Source: JAHECW01 sp964641415 (GTDB taxonomy: Bacteria > Acidobacteriota > Thermoanaerobaculia > Thermoanaerobaculales > Sulfomarinibacteraceae). Taken from it: 64,000 nt of DNA. Every line of letters starts with the position of its first letter. Position 1 is the stretch's first letter. The notes below the pieces were generated by a model. It saw only the letters and a program-made list of their open reading frames with translations. It was not told the DNA's origin and did no database searches. The DNA lies in the NCBI GenBank assembly GCA_964641415.1, contig CAZXMW010000002.1:1-64000 (forward strand). Direction: 5' to 3'. The position numbers were made by a program, and so were the translations under genes. Below, in pieces: positions 35,401 to 42,346 of the stretch.

Positions 35401-36480
35401 TCACACCTCCTCGGACTTGCCGGCGACGATGTCGTTGGCCTTCGCCACGACCTCGTCAGGAGACACCAGGATGCCGCCCATGCGGTTCAAGAAGTGAATC
35501 GGTTTCGACCCGGACAGCGCGAGTCGGATGTCCTCGATCATCTGGCCGGCCGACAGCTCGACGACGAGCACCGCCGGGGCCTTGTCCGCTGCCTGACGAA
35601 CCGCGACGTAGGGGAAGGGGAAGAGGGTCACCGGCCGCACCATCCCGACCCGAACCCCGGCCTCAACGAGCTCTTCCAGCGCGGTCAGACAGACCCGGGC
35701 GACCGTGCCGTAGGCGACGATGAGCAGATCGACGTCCGAATCGAGACCGTAGGACTCGAATCGGACCTCGTCCCGCTCCATGGCGTCGTACTTCTCCTTG
35801 AGCTTGAGATTGTGCCGTTCAAGCTCCTCGGGGTCGAGGAACAGCGAGTTGATCACCGACCTCGGCTTGCTGCCGTTGTTGCCGGTAGCGGCCCAGTCCT
35901 TCGGCGGCAGCTCTTTGACCGGTTGCCGATCGTCGGCGAACTCCACCGGCTCCATCATCTGACCGATCAGCCCGTCGCCGAGCACCATCACCGGGTTGCG
36001 GTAGAAGTCGGCGAGGTCGAAGGCATCCTGGACCAGATCAGCGGCCTCCTGCACCGACCAGGGGGCCAGGACGAGCAACCGGAAGTCGCCGTGAGCCATG
36101 CCTTTGGTGGCCTGAAGGTAGTCGCCCTGGGACGGCAGGATGCCGCCGAGCCCGGGGCCGGCACGCATGATGTTGACGATGACCACGGGCAGCTGAGCAC
36201 CGGCGAGGTAGGAGATGCCCTCGGCCATGAGAGAGATACCGGGCGATGACGACGAGGTCATGACCCGCTCTCCGGTCCCCGCCGCTCCATACAACATATT
36301 CGACGCGGCGACCTCGGACTCCGCCTGGACAAAGGTCCCCCCGACCTGAGGCAGCCGCATGGACATGTACTCCGGAATCTCGTTCTGCGGCGTGATCGGA
36401 TAGCCGAAGAACAGATGGCAGCCGGCCTGGACCGCGGCTTCGCCGATCGCTTCGGCGCCCTTCATGAGTTTCTTGGTCAT
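35401..36480 (-). CDS. vorB: 2-oxoacid:ferredoxin oxidoreductase alpha subunit, VorB-like
   Basis: Alpha subunit of 359 residues. MKGAEAIGEAAVQAGCHLFF, GYPITPQNEIPEYM, QAESEVAASNMLYGAA, MTSSSSPGISLMAEGISYLAG, GPGLGGILPSQGDYLQATKG and NPVMVLGDGLIGQMMEPVE match the chain annotated VorB (branched-chain 2-oxoacid) more closely than pyruvate enzymes, though 2-oxoglutarate enzymes are near relatives. ATG 36480 has GGAG eight bases upstream. The 118-base gap from the ferredoxin subunit holds a polypurine hairpin. Confidence 0.88.
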   Translation of the reverse strand: MTKKLMKGAEAIGEAAVQAGCHLFFGYPITPQNEIPEYMSMRLPQVGGTFVQAESEVAASNMLYGAAGTGERVMTSSSSPGISLMAEGISYLAGAQLPVVIVNIMRAGPGLGGILPSQGDYLQATKGMAHGDFRLLVLAPWSVQEAADLVQDAFDLADFYRNPVMVLGDGLIGQMMEPVEFADDRQPVKELPPKDWAATGNNGSKPRSVINSLFLDPEELERHNLKLKEKYDAMERDEVRFESYGLDSDVDLLIVAYGTVARVCLTALEELVEAGVRVGMVRPVTLFPFPYVAVRQAADKAPAVLVVELSAGQMIEDIRLALSGSKPIHFLNRMGGILVSPDEVVAKANDIVAGKSEEV

Positions 36481-36494
36481 TGCTGACTCCGTTT

Positions 36495-36567
36495 CCTCTC
36501 CTTCTCCCTCTCCCTGAACGACAGCACGCACGCAGAGAGAGGGGGAGGGAGGGGGAGAGGGAGAGGG
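36495..36567. repeat. Polypyrimidine/polypurine hairpin with G-quadruplex motif
   Basis: Left arm 36495-36515 is all C/T; right arm 36534-36567 is all A/G and largely its complement, with an 18-base loop. The right arm on the plus strand has five G-runs (GGGGG-A-GGG-A-GGGGG-AGA-GGG-AGA-GGG), a strong G-quadruplex pattern on the template strand of the operon. Confidence 0.8.
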
Positions 36568-36598
36568 TTCAAAACGCGCATCTTCACCTCAACGCCGA

Positions 36599-36832
36599 TC
36601 AGTACGCGAAGTAGTGGTACATGGTCCCGTGGACCCTCATCTCAATGGCGACGTCGGGACAGACGATGCAGCAGAGGCGGCAGCCGATGCACCGCGCCGG
36701 CTCGGCCACCTCGGCGTAGAAGTACCCTCTGTTGTTGATCTTCGTGCCCATGGCGAGGATCTGCTGCGGGCAGGCATGGACGCAGAGCTCGCAGCCCTTG
36801 CAGCGATCCGGGCTGATGTCGATCTGCGGCAC
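36599..36832 (-). CDS. 2-oxoacid:ferredoxin oxidoreductase ferredoxin subunit
   Basis: 77-residue 2[4Fe-4S] ferredoxin (delta subunit, VorD/KorD type): CKGCELCVHACP and CIGCRLCCIVCP. It starts at GTG 36832, supported by AAAGGAGG six bases upstream. Its place before the alpha gene is the usual order. Passes electrons from the TPP subunit to free ferredoxin or the neighbouring NuoEF module. Confidence 0.92.
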   Translation of the reverse strand: MPQIDISPDRCKGCELCVHACPQQILAMGTKINNRGYFYAEVAEPARCIGCRLCCIVCPDVAIEMRVHGTMYHYFAY

Positions 36833-36844
36833 GGCGGCCTCCTT

Positions 36845-37555
36845 TCAGTTGACCACGAAGAGCGGCCCTGACGTCGGTTGTCGCGGGCGGTCGACCGGCG
36901 GCAGCACGATGCGCCGAATCGCCATGACCGGACACCCGACCCGGTCCCGAATCTCGCTCGCCAACGGCTCGGTTGCGGTCACGGCGACGACCGGCAGCCC
37001 GAGACGCTCGCCCGTCTTCTTCGCCTTGTCCACGCCGTCCAGAATGACGGCGGCGGTGGTTTCCCCCATCAGGTGCGTGTTGGACACCAGGCCGGTTGCC
37101 GGCAACCGGCTGACCGCCTCGATCCGTCGCACCATGGCGACCGCGGCCTCCGGGTCGAGAGTCGACGGCCGCCTGAAGTTGAGCACCGGCAGGCACTCGG
37201 TCTCCTCGTGCGGCACGACGTCCGACAGCGACCCGAGAACCCTCGCGCCGACGTCGTCGCCGCCGACATCGATGATCAACCGCCGGCTCGACTGACGCAG
37301 TTGGGACCGGATCTCGGGCACGATGATCGGCAGATCGGCGTGGATGTTCGGCCCCAACGGAGCGAGCAGATCGATGCCGAGCTCGGCGAGCAGATCGCGT
37401 GCCGAGCGGGTTCGAAAGTAGGGTTTGACGACATCGAGATCGGCAACGGTGACGGCAATTCCGCGGGCGGCCAGACCGGTGGCGGCATTGAGGGCGATCT
37501 CGGTCTTTCCACTGCCGAAATGGCCGACCAGAACCGTCACCCTGGATTCGAGCAC
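36845..37555 (-). CDS. P-loop NTPase of unknown role heading the redox operon
   Basis: 236 residues with a Walker A VLVGHFGSGKTEIALNAA near the N-terminus, a DLDVVKPYFRTR segment and DVGGDDVGARVLG in Walker-B-like context, resembling MinD/CobQ-type deviant P-loop proteins. GTG 37555 is chosen: GGAGG lies five bases upstream. It is first in the operon, 12 bases before the ferredoxin subunit. Possible roles are cluster or cofactor delivery, or maturation of the oxidoreductase; none is shown. Not recognised as a named family. Confidence 0.75.
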   Translation of the reverse strand: MLESRVTVLVGHFGSGKTEIALNAATGLAARGIAVTVADLDVVKPYFRTRSARDLLAELGIDLLAPLGPNIHADLPIIVPEIRSQLRQSSRRLIIDVGGDDVGARVLGSLSDVVPHEETECLPVLNFRRPSTLDPEAAVAMVRRIEAVSRLPATGLVSNTHLMGETTAAVILDGVDKAKKTGERLGLPVVAVTATEPLASEIRDRVGCPVMAIRRIVLPPVDRPRQPTSGPLFVVN

Positions 37556-37630
37556 CCACACCTCCGTTCGAAACAAACCCCGCCGGAGCGGATTCCAAGA
37601 ATAGCGCGCCCGGTCCCGTCCGGCAAGGCG

Positions 37631-37645
37631 TGTGAAAGTTTTCAC
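37631..37645. promoter_or_regulatory. Rex-like operator upstream of redox operon
   Basis: TGTGAAAGTTTTCAC keeps the core of the Rex consensus (TTGTGAAnnnnTTCACAA). On the minus strand a plausible -35 TTGCCG lies at 37621-37626, 17 bases before TATTCT (37598-37603), leading to the GTG at 37555. Rex senses NADH/NAD, which suits genes for NAD- and ferredoxin-linked enzymes. The site also lies upstream of the plus-strand gene at 37797. Confidence 0.55.
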
Positions 37646-37796
37646 TTTACACAAGTCCCGCCTTGAGACATATTTGCTCTGCAGATCAGCCCGCGGACCT
37701 GTGCGGTCCACCCGTGCACCGTCATCCTCCGGTTCGGCCCGCTTGAGACCCGGTCGACGTCGGAGCAGCAGGTGTCTGTATGATGATTCTTCGGAC

Positions 37797-39014
37797 ATGT
37801 ACCTCTCCGGATTGATCCATCGGGACCGACTCTTCGACGTCGCCAGCCGCTGGCTGGCCGACCACGTCGAGCGCGACGACTGCCGAACGCTGACCGAGAT
37901 TTTCGCCTTCGAGCGGGCCATCACATCGCCGGTCGTCCGCGCCCTGGTCGCCGATCTGGCGCGGACCATCCGACCCGGCGACCTCAGGTTGTCCCGAGTC
38001 ACCACCAAGGACGAGGTCCGGCGGGCCATCGTTGCCGCCGTCGACGACCCGTCGCCTCGGACCGAGCAGCTGCTCGCACACTACCGTGAGTTTCCCGAGG
38101 AGTTCTTCCCCCACACCCCGGTCCACATGAGCCTGGTGACCGACGCGTCCAGCTCGCTGGTCGGCATGGTCCGGCGCAAGAGAATCCGGCGAATCGCCGA
38201 CAAGGTGTCCCGCAAGGTGGCGAACCTGCTGGCCGACGAGATCGATGCCGCGGCCCGGGGCCTGGCAGCTGCGCGTGCCGGGAGCGCGGGCATCGAGCTC
38301 GAGCGGTTGGTCTCGAGCCGGCAGCAGATGATCGATGAGTTCGCCGCGGCGGAGAGGATCGTCGCAGACCGGATCCGGACCGGTCGTCTCAGCTTCGACC
38401 CCGACCAGGTCCGGGTCGACGACCTCATCGGCGTCAAGATCGTCGGTACGCCGGCAGAGCTCGCGCGGATCGAGGCCGCTCTCGACGCCCGCGACGGCAC
38501 GTTCGCCTGCGAGAGCGAGGTCCACGAGGGCAGCTACACCGGCACCCACTTCCTGGTCGACCTCGAGCTGCCGCCCCTGGAAACCAGCATCGCGAGGTTC
38601 GCCGGCATCGACTGGTCCTTTGCCGAGGGTCGGGGGCTGTCCGCCTTCCATCTCGAGGAGCGCCTCATCGGCTACCTGAGCTCGGCGAGTCCGACATTTC
38701 GGATTGAGCTCATCCTGACCACTCTCGACGACCTCATCGAGTCCGAGTTCGGCCGCTGCATCCACGAGGTCCGCATCCTCGAACAGCGCGACCGGTCGAC
38801 CTACTCGGGCCGGATCGCCCAGAACGCCTCATCGATCATCGAGTACATGCTGGAGCTCGCCATCTCGCCCACCGTCTTTGTTGACGAGCTTCCGATCAAG
38901 ATCTGGGGGCGCTATCTCCGCGACACCGTCAGGCATGCGCTGGCTTCCCTCCAGGCCCAGGAGCGCGAAGAGTGGCTCGTGCCGGCAAACCCCGAGGGGA
39001 CGATCCAGCTCTGA
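37797..39014 (+). CDS. Unassigned protein, possible divergent RelA/SpoT-type synthetase
   Basis: 405-residue protein I do not firmly recognise. The middle shows the order of RelA/SpoT nucleotidyltransferase landmarks: VDDLIGVKIVG at ~207-217 (like D-x-x-G-x-R), HEGSYTGTHFLVDL at ~243 (like GYRSxH), and FRIELILTTLDDLIESEFG at ~301-319 (like EIQIRT...AE). The N-terminal ~170 residues are helical with basic RRKRIRRIADKVSRKVANLL. No HD hydrolase domain and no TGS/ACT tail. ATG 37797 begins MYLSGLIHRDRLF; no clear ribosome site. Divergent from the redox operon across the Rex-like box. The assignment rests on weak motifs. Confidence 0.5.
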   Translation: MYLSGLIHRDRLFDVASRWLADHVERDDCRTLTEIFAFERAITSPVVRALVADLARTIRPGDLRLSRVTTKDEVRRAIVAAVDDPSPRTEQLLAHYREFPEEFFPHTPVHMSLVTDASSSLVGMVRRKRIRRIADKVSRKVANLLADEIDAAARGLAAARAGSAGIELERLVSSRQQMIDEFAAAERIVADRIRTGRLSFDPDQVRVDDLIGVKIVGTPAELARIEAALDARDGTFACESEVHEGSYTGTHFLVDLELPPLETSIARFAGIDWSFAEGRGLSAFHLEERLIGYLSSASPTFRIELILTTLDDLIESEFGRCIHEVRILEQRDRSTYSGRIAQNASSIIEYMLELAISPTVFVDELPIKIWGRYLRDTVRHALASLQAQEREEWLVPANPEGTIQL

Positions 39015-39037
39015 CCCGGTCCGCGGCGGTCGGCGAG

Positions 39038-39916
39038 TCAGTCGTCGTCGCCCTGGCCCGCGGCAGCAATCCGGATCGCCCGCGCCGAGCACTCCGCAAA
39101 GCCCGGACAGGTCCGGCAGACGTCATCGTCGATGGAGCCGAACTCGGACGGCGCGCAGACCGTGATCGACGGATCCCGCGCGGCGTCGAGCTCGGCCAGC
39201 AGGTCCTCGTCCTCGAGGGCGACAGCGCCGGTTTCGGCCGCTTTGGCGACCGCTGCACGAACCTTCGGATCCCAGTCCCGGTTGCGCTGCTCCGCCTCGA
39301 CGTTCTCGGCCTTGACCGAGGCCGAGGCCCGACGTTTTCTGAGCTCGAACGCGATCTTGCGCCTGGTCGGCAGGCGTCGGGTCGCCAGGAAGAACAGATA
39401 GCCGGAGCACATCCCGGCGACGTTGGCGAGCCCTGGCAGCAGACCGATCTGCAGACTCGAGAACGCGAGCCATGCGACCGCGACCACGGCAAGATACTTG
39501 ACCTTGACCGGAATCAGGAAGAACAGACGAAACTCGACCTCCGGGTAGAGCGTGGCGAAGGTGAGCAGGATCGAGGTCCCGACACCTGCGTCGCCGACCA
39601 GCGGCAGCTTCAGCGTCGCCGCGGTCAACGATGCACCGAAGGTCGCAACCAGCCAGAACACTCCGAAGCGCGGCGAGCCCCAGGTTTCCTCGAGGGGCTT
39701 GGCCATGATCCACAGCACCAGCATCGAGATGAAGAACCAGAACATCGACGAGCCGTGGACGAACTGATAGGTCACGAGCGTCCACGGCCGTGCTGCCACG
39801 CCGCCCGGGAGCAGCGCCAGCCCGGCCAAGGCGTCGCGGTTGGCCCAGCTGAGGATGAAGACGGCAAAGTGGACGAAGATCAGACCCTCGGTCAACCGCC
39901 AGCTTTCTCGGTGCAT
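39038..39916 (-). CDS. Rhomboid-fold membrane protein, probably inactive
   Basis: 292 residues, six hydrophobic segments in the first ~195. TYQFVHGSSMFWFFISMLVLW then KPLEETWGSPRFGVFWLVA is the rhomboid L1/TM2 region. The catalytic serine loop GxSG is replaced by GDAGVG, and the catalytic His in the TM6 H-xxG pattern by Asn (ANVAGMCSGYLFF), so proteolysis is unlikely. The cytoplasmic tail is charged and ends with CRTCPGFAEC, a small Cys cluster. ATG follows the mutL stop directly, with the ribosome site inside mutL. Role unknown; pseudoprotease adaptors exist in the family. Confidence 0.75.
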   Translation of the reverse strand: MHRESWRLTEGLIFVHFAVFILSWANRDALAGLALLPGGVAARPWTLVTYQFVHGSSMFWFFISMLVLWIMAKPLEETWGSPRFGVFWLVATFGASLTAATLKLPLVGDAGVGTSILLTFATLYPEVEFRLFFLIPVKVKYLAVVAVAWLAFSSLQIGLLPGLANVAGMCSGYLFFLATRRLPTRRKIAFELRKRRASASVKAENVEAEQRNRDWDPKVRAAVAKAAETGAVALEDEDLLAELDAARDPSITVCAPSEFGSIDDDVCRTCPGFAECSARAIRIAAAGQGDDD

Positions 39917-41698
39917 CTAGCGTCTCCCCAATCGGCGTTCCATCTCCTCCTGGCTGAGCCGGAGGAGAATCGGCCGCCCGTGAGGGCAACGATACGGATT
40001 CGAAGTTTGTGCCAGGTCGTCGAGCAAGGCGCGCTGCTCGACCGTGGTCAGCCGGTGGTTGACCTTGATCGCGCCCCGACATGACAGGCTGGCGGCCAGC
40101 TCCTCCTCGAGCTCGTCCGCGACGCGCGCCGGCACCCCGTCGAGCGCGGTCGCCCGGTCCAGGACCTCGGCAACCAGCTCGCCGGCCCCGTCAGGATCGA
40201 GATCGAGCGGGAGTGCGCTCAGCCGGACCACGCCGGGACCGAACACGTCGGCCTCGATACCGACCTTGAGCAGAATCTCCGACACGCCGTCGAGCGCTCC
40301 GGCCGACGCCTCCTCGACCTCGACCAGCACCGGATCGATGAGCCGTTGCGACGGTGCCTCGGCGCCTCCGAGACGGGCCAGAATCCGGTCGTACAATACC
40401 CGTTCGTGGGCCACGTGCTGATCGACAATGGCCAGCCCGTCGTCATCTTCAACGAGCAGGAACGAATTCCGATACTGGCCCACGAGCCGGCCGAAGGGAG
40501 TGTCTGCAGGTCCCGGACGAGCGCCGGATCGCGCCGGCGGCAGGGCGCCGCCAAGCCACTGCGCACCCTCGTCGGCCCGGTCCCTGCCGTAGGCCGGGTG
40601 GGCGAACAGCGCCGGGACGCCGGCCTCGCGCCGCGACCTCAGCAGCTCTCCGTACCCGCCCCCGGGCGGCTCCGCGACCCTCGGACCGGCATCCTCGATG
40701 CGGTGGACGGACACCGTGCCCTGGGATGCGGCAACTCCGCGGCGGATGGCGCGCTCGACCAGGGCGAAGACCGCGCCCGCCCTCGCGAATCTGACCTCGG
40801 TCTTGGCCGGGTGGACGTTGACATCGACGATCTCGGGCGGCAGCCGAAGAGCGACCACCACGCGCGCACCGCCGAAACCCGCACCTGCGGCACGGAGGAC
40901 CCGCAACGCAGCACCCACCAGCAGGCGGTCCTTGACCGCCCGCCCGTTGACCAGAAAGATCATCGACGGCCGGCCGCGGCCGCCGCCCGGCGCGATCAGA
41001 CCCTCGATTTCGGCGCCACCGCCGGCATCCGCGATGCGCGTCATCTTCCCGGCCCGGGACCAGAGGTCCTGGAGCCGCCGGGCCAGGTCGACGGCCGGCG
41101 GCGCTTCGATCAGGGTCCGCGAGCCGTGGCGGACAGAGAACGCGACGTCGGTCCGGGCGAGAGCCGCGCCCCACACCGCATCGATGGCGTGACGAAGCTC
41201 GGTTTCCGGGGCCCGGAGAAACTTGCGCCGGGCCGGAACGTTGAAAAACAGATCACGCACCTCGATGGTCGTGCCTCGGGCGCGGGCCGCCGCCTCGACG
41301 CCGAGGACGCGCCCCCCCTCGACCGTGACCCGGGCCCCACCGGACACCGGGTCGGCCGACGTCACGAGCTCGAGCCGAGACACAGCGGCGATCGAGGGCA
41401 AGGCCTCGCCGCGGAACCCGAGGGTCGCGATCCGCTCGAGGTCGTCCGGCGATGTGATCTTCGACGTCGCGTGCCTTTCGAGAGCGATCAGGGCATCGTC
41501 GGCATCCATTCCGCACCCGTTGTCGGCAACCCGTACCAGGCTGCGGCCGCCGTTGACCAGGTCGATTTCGATCCTCTCAGCACCGGCATCGAGACTGTTC
41601 TCGACGAGCTCCTTGACCACCGACGACGGGCGCTCGACGACCTCCCCGGCGGCGATGCGGTTGACGAGATGATCGGGCAGAATGCGGATTCGGGTCAC
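39917..41698 (-). CDS. mutL: DNA mismatch repair protein MutL
   Basis: ATPase that links MutS mismatch recognition to strand removal. 593 residues. N-terminal GHKL ATPase: IAAGEVVERPSSVVKELVENSLDAGA, DNGCGM, RHATSKI, TLGFRGEALPSIAAVS, FFNVPARRKFL. C-terminal domain has DQHVAHERVLYDR (endonuclease-type DQHAxHExxxYE with Asp for the last Glu), then CRGAIKVNH and CPHGRP. A GTG at 41698 gives the family start (VTRIRILPDHLVNRIAAG); ATG 41743 would add 15 residues. Upstream is the hexamer array; downstream the rhomboid gene abuts. Confidence 0.93.
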   Translation of the reverse strand: MTRIRILPDHLVNRIAAGEVVERPSSVVKELVENSLDAGAERIEIDLVNGGRSLVRVADNGCGMDADDALIALERHATSKITSPDDLERIATLGFRGEALPSIAAVSRLELVTSADPVSGGARVTVEGGRVLGVEAAARARGTTIEVRDLFFNVPARRKFLRAPETELRHAIDAVWGAALARTDVAFSVRHGSRTLIEAPPAVDLARRLQDLWSRAGKMTRIADAGGGAEIEGLIAPGGGRGRPSMIFLVNGRAVKDRLLVGAALRVLRAAGAGFGGARVVVALRLPPEIVDVNVHPAKTEVRFARAGAVFALVERAIRRGVAASQGTVSVHRIEDAGPRVAEPPGGGYGELLRSRREAGVPALFAHPAYGRDRADEGAQWLGGALPPARSGARPGPADTPFGRLVGQYRNSFLLVEDDDGLAIVDQHVAHERVLYDRILARLGGAEAPSQRLIDPVLVEVEEASAGALDGVSEILLKVGIEADVFGPGVVRLSALPLDLDPDGAGELVAEVLDRATALDGVPARVADELEEELAASLSCRGAIKVNHRLTTVEQRALLDDLAQTSNPYRCPHGRPILLRLSQEEMERRLGRR

Positions 41699-41864
41699 CG
41701 GGACACTATACCGGGATCCGGGAGGTGTCCCTGCCGTGTCCACGTCCGAGGCCGAGCCGATCCCGGTGGCAGCATCGGCGATCAGGAGCAGCGGTGAACT
41801 TCAGCGACGGGGCACGGTGGGAGCGTCGTTCCGAGCCGTGTCGGATTCGGGCGCCGGCCGCGTT

Positions 41865-42009
41865 TCGGACACGGACGCAAACACGGACGCGGGCTCGGAC
41901 TCGGGCTCGGGCTCGGACTCGGATGCGGACACGGATGCGGGCTCGGATGCGGGCTCGGACACGGATGCGGACTCGGGCTCGGACTCGGACTCGGACTCGG
42001 ACTCGGACA
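41865..42009. repeat. Hexanucleotide array, second locus
   Basis: About 24 six-base units of form (T/A/G)CGG(A/G)(C/T), such as TCGGAC, GCGGGC, ACGGAT. Related to the array at 14497 but with more G-for-A changes. Together with flanking sequence it makes up the 318-base gap between mutL and the gene at 42017; 41784-41815 also carries a GATCAGGAGCAGCGG word seen in complement at 14465 and 63275. Confidence 0.85.
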
Positions 42010-42016
42010 TCGGATG

Positions 42017-42337
42017 CTACTTCTTCGCGATTTTGGAAATGTCGAACACCGAGGTGTCGGGCTTGGAGTTCGGAGTGACCCTGCGCGTGTCGTCGGCGAG
42101 GTCCTCCTCGATGAGAAGGTCCATCAGCAGGTCGCGAACCCCGCCGCGACCGTTGTCTCGAAACACCCGCCGGACCGCGGCCGGCTTGAGCTCGATGCCG
42201 GTCATGTGCTTGAGGTATTGACAGAACACGCGCGAGCGCGAAATGAAGCTCGCCAGGAGGATCATGCCGAGCAGAGCCATTCCGGCGACCGCGATCAGCG
42301 TGTAGGTTGCGTCGGCGTTGACATCGAGCGAGCCCAT
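42017..42337 (-). CDS. Single-span membrane protein, 106 aa
   Basis: Unknown family. One membrane helix at about residues 14-33 (LIAVAGMALLGMILLASF), then a cytosolic region FCQYLKHMTGIELKPAAVRRVFRDN, DLLMDLLIEEDLADD and a basic end FDISKIAKK. GTGAGGGGGG precedes ATG 42337. It follows ftsK by nine bases in the same direction, so it belongs to the uppP-ftsK string. A link with division or envelope growth is suggested only by position. Confidence 0.65.
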   Translation of the reverse strand: MGSLDVNADATYTLIAVAGMALLGMILLASFISRSRVFCQYLKHMTGIELKPAAVRRVFRDNGRGGVRDLLMDLLIEEDLADDTRRVTPNSKPDTSVFDISKIAKK

Positions 42338-42346
42338 GTTCCCCCC

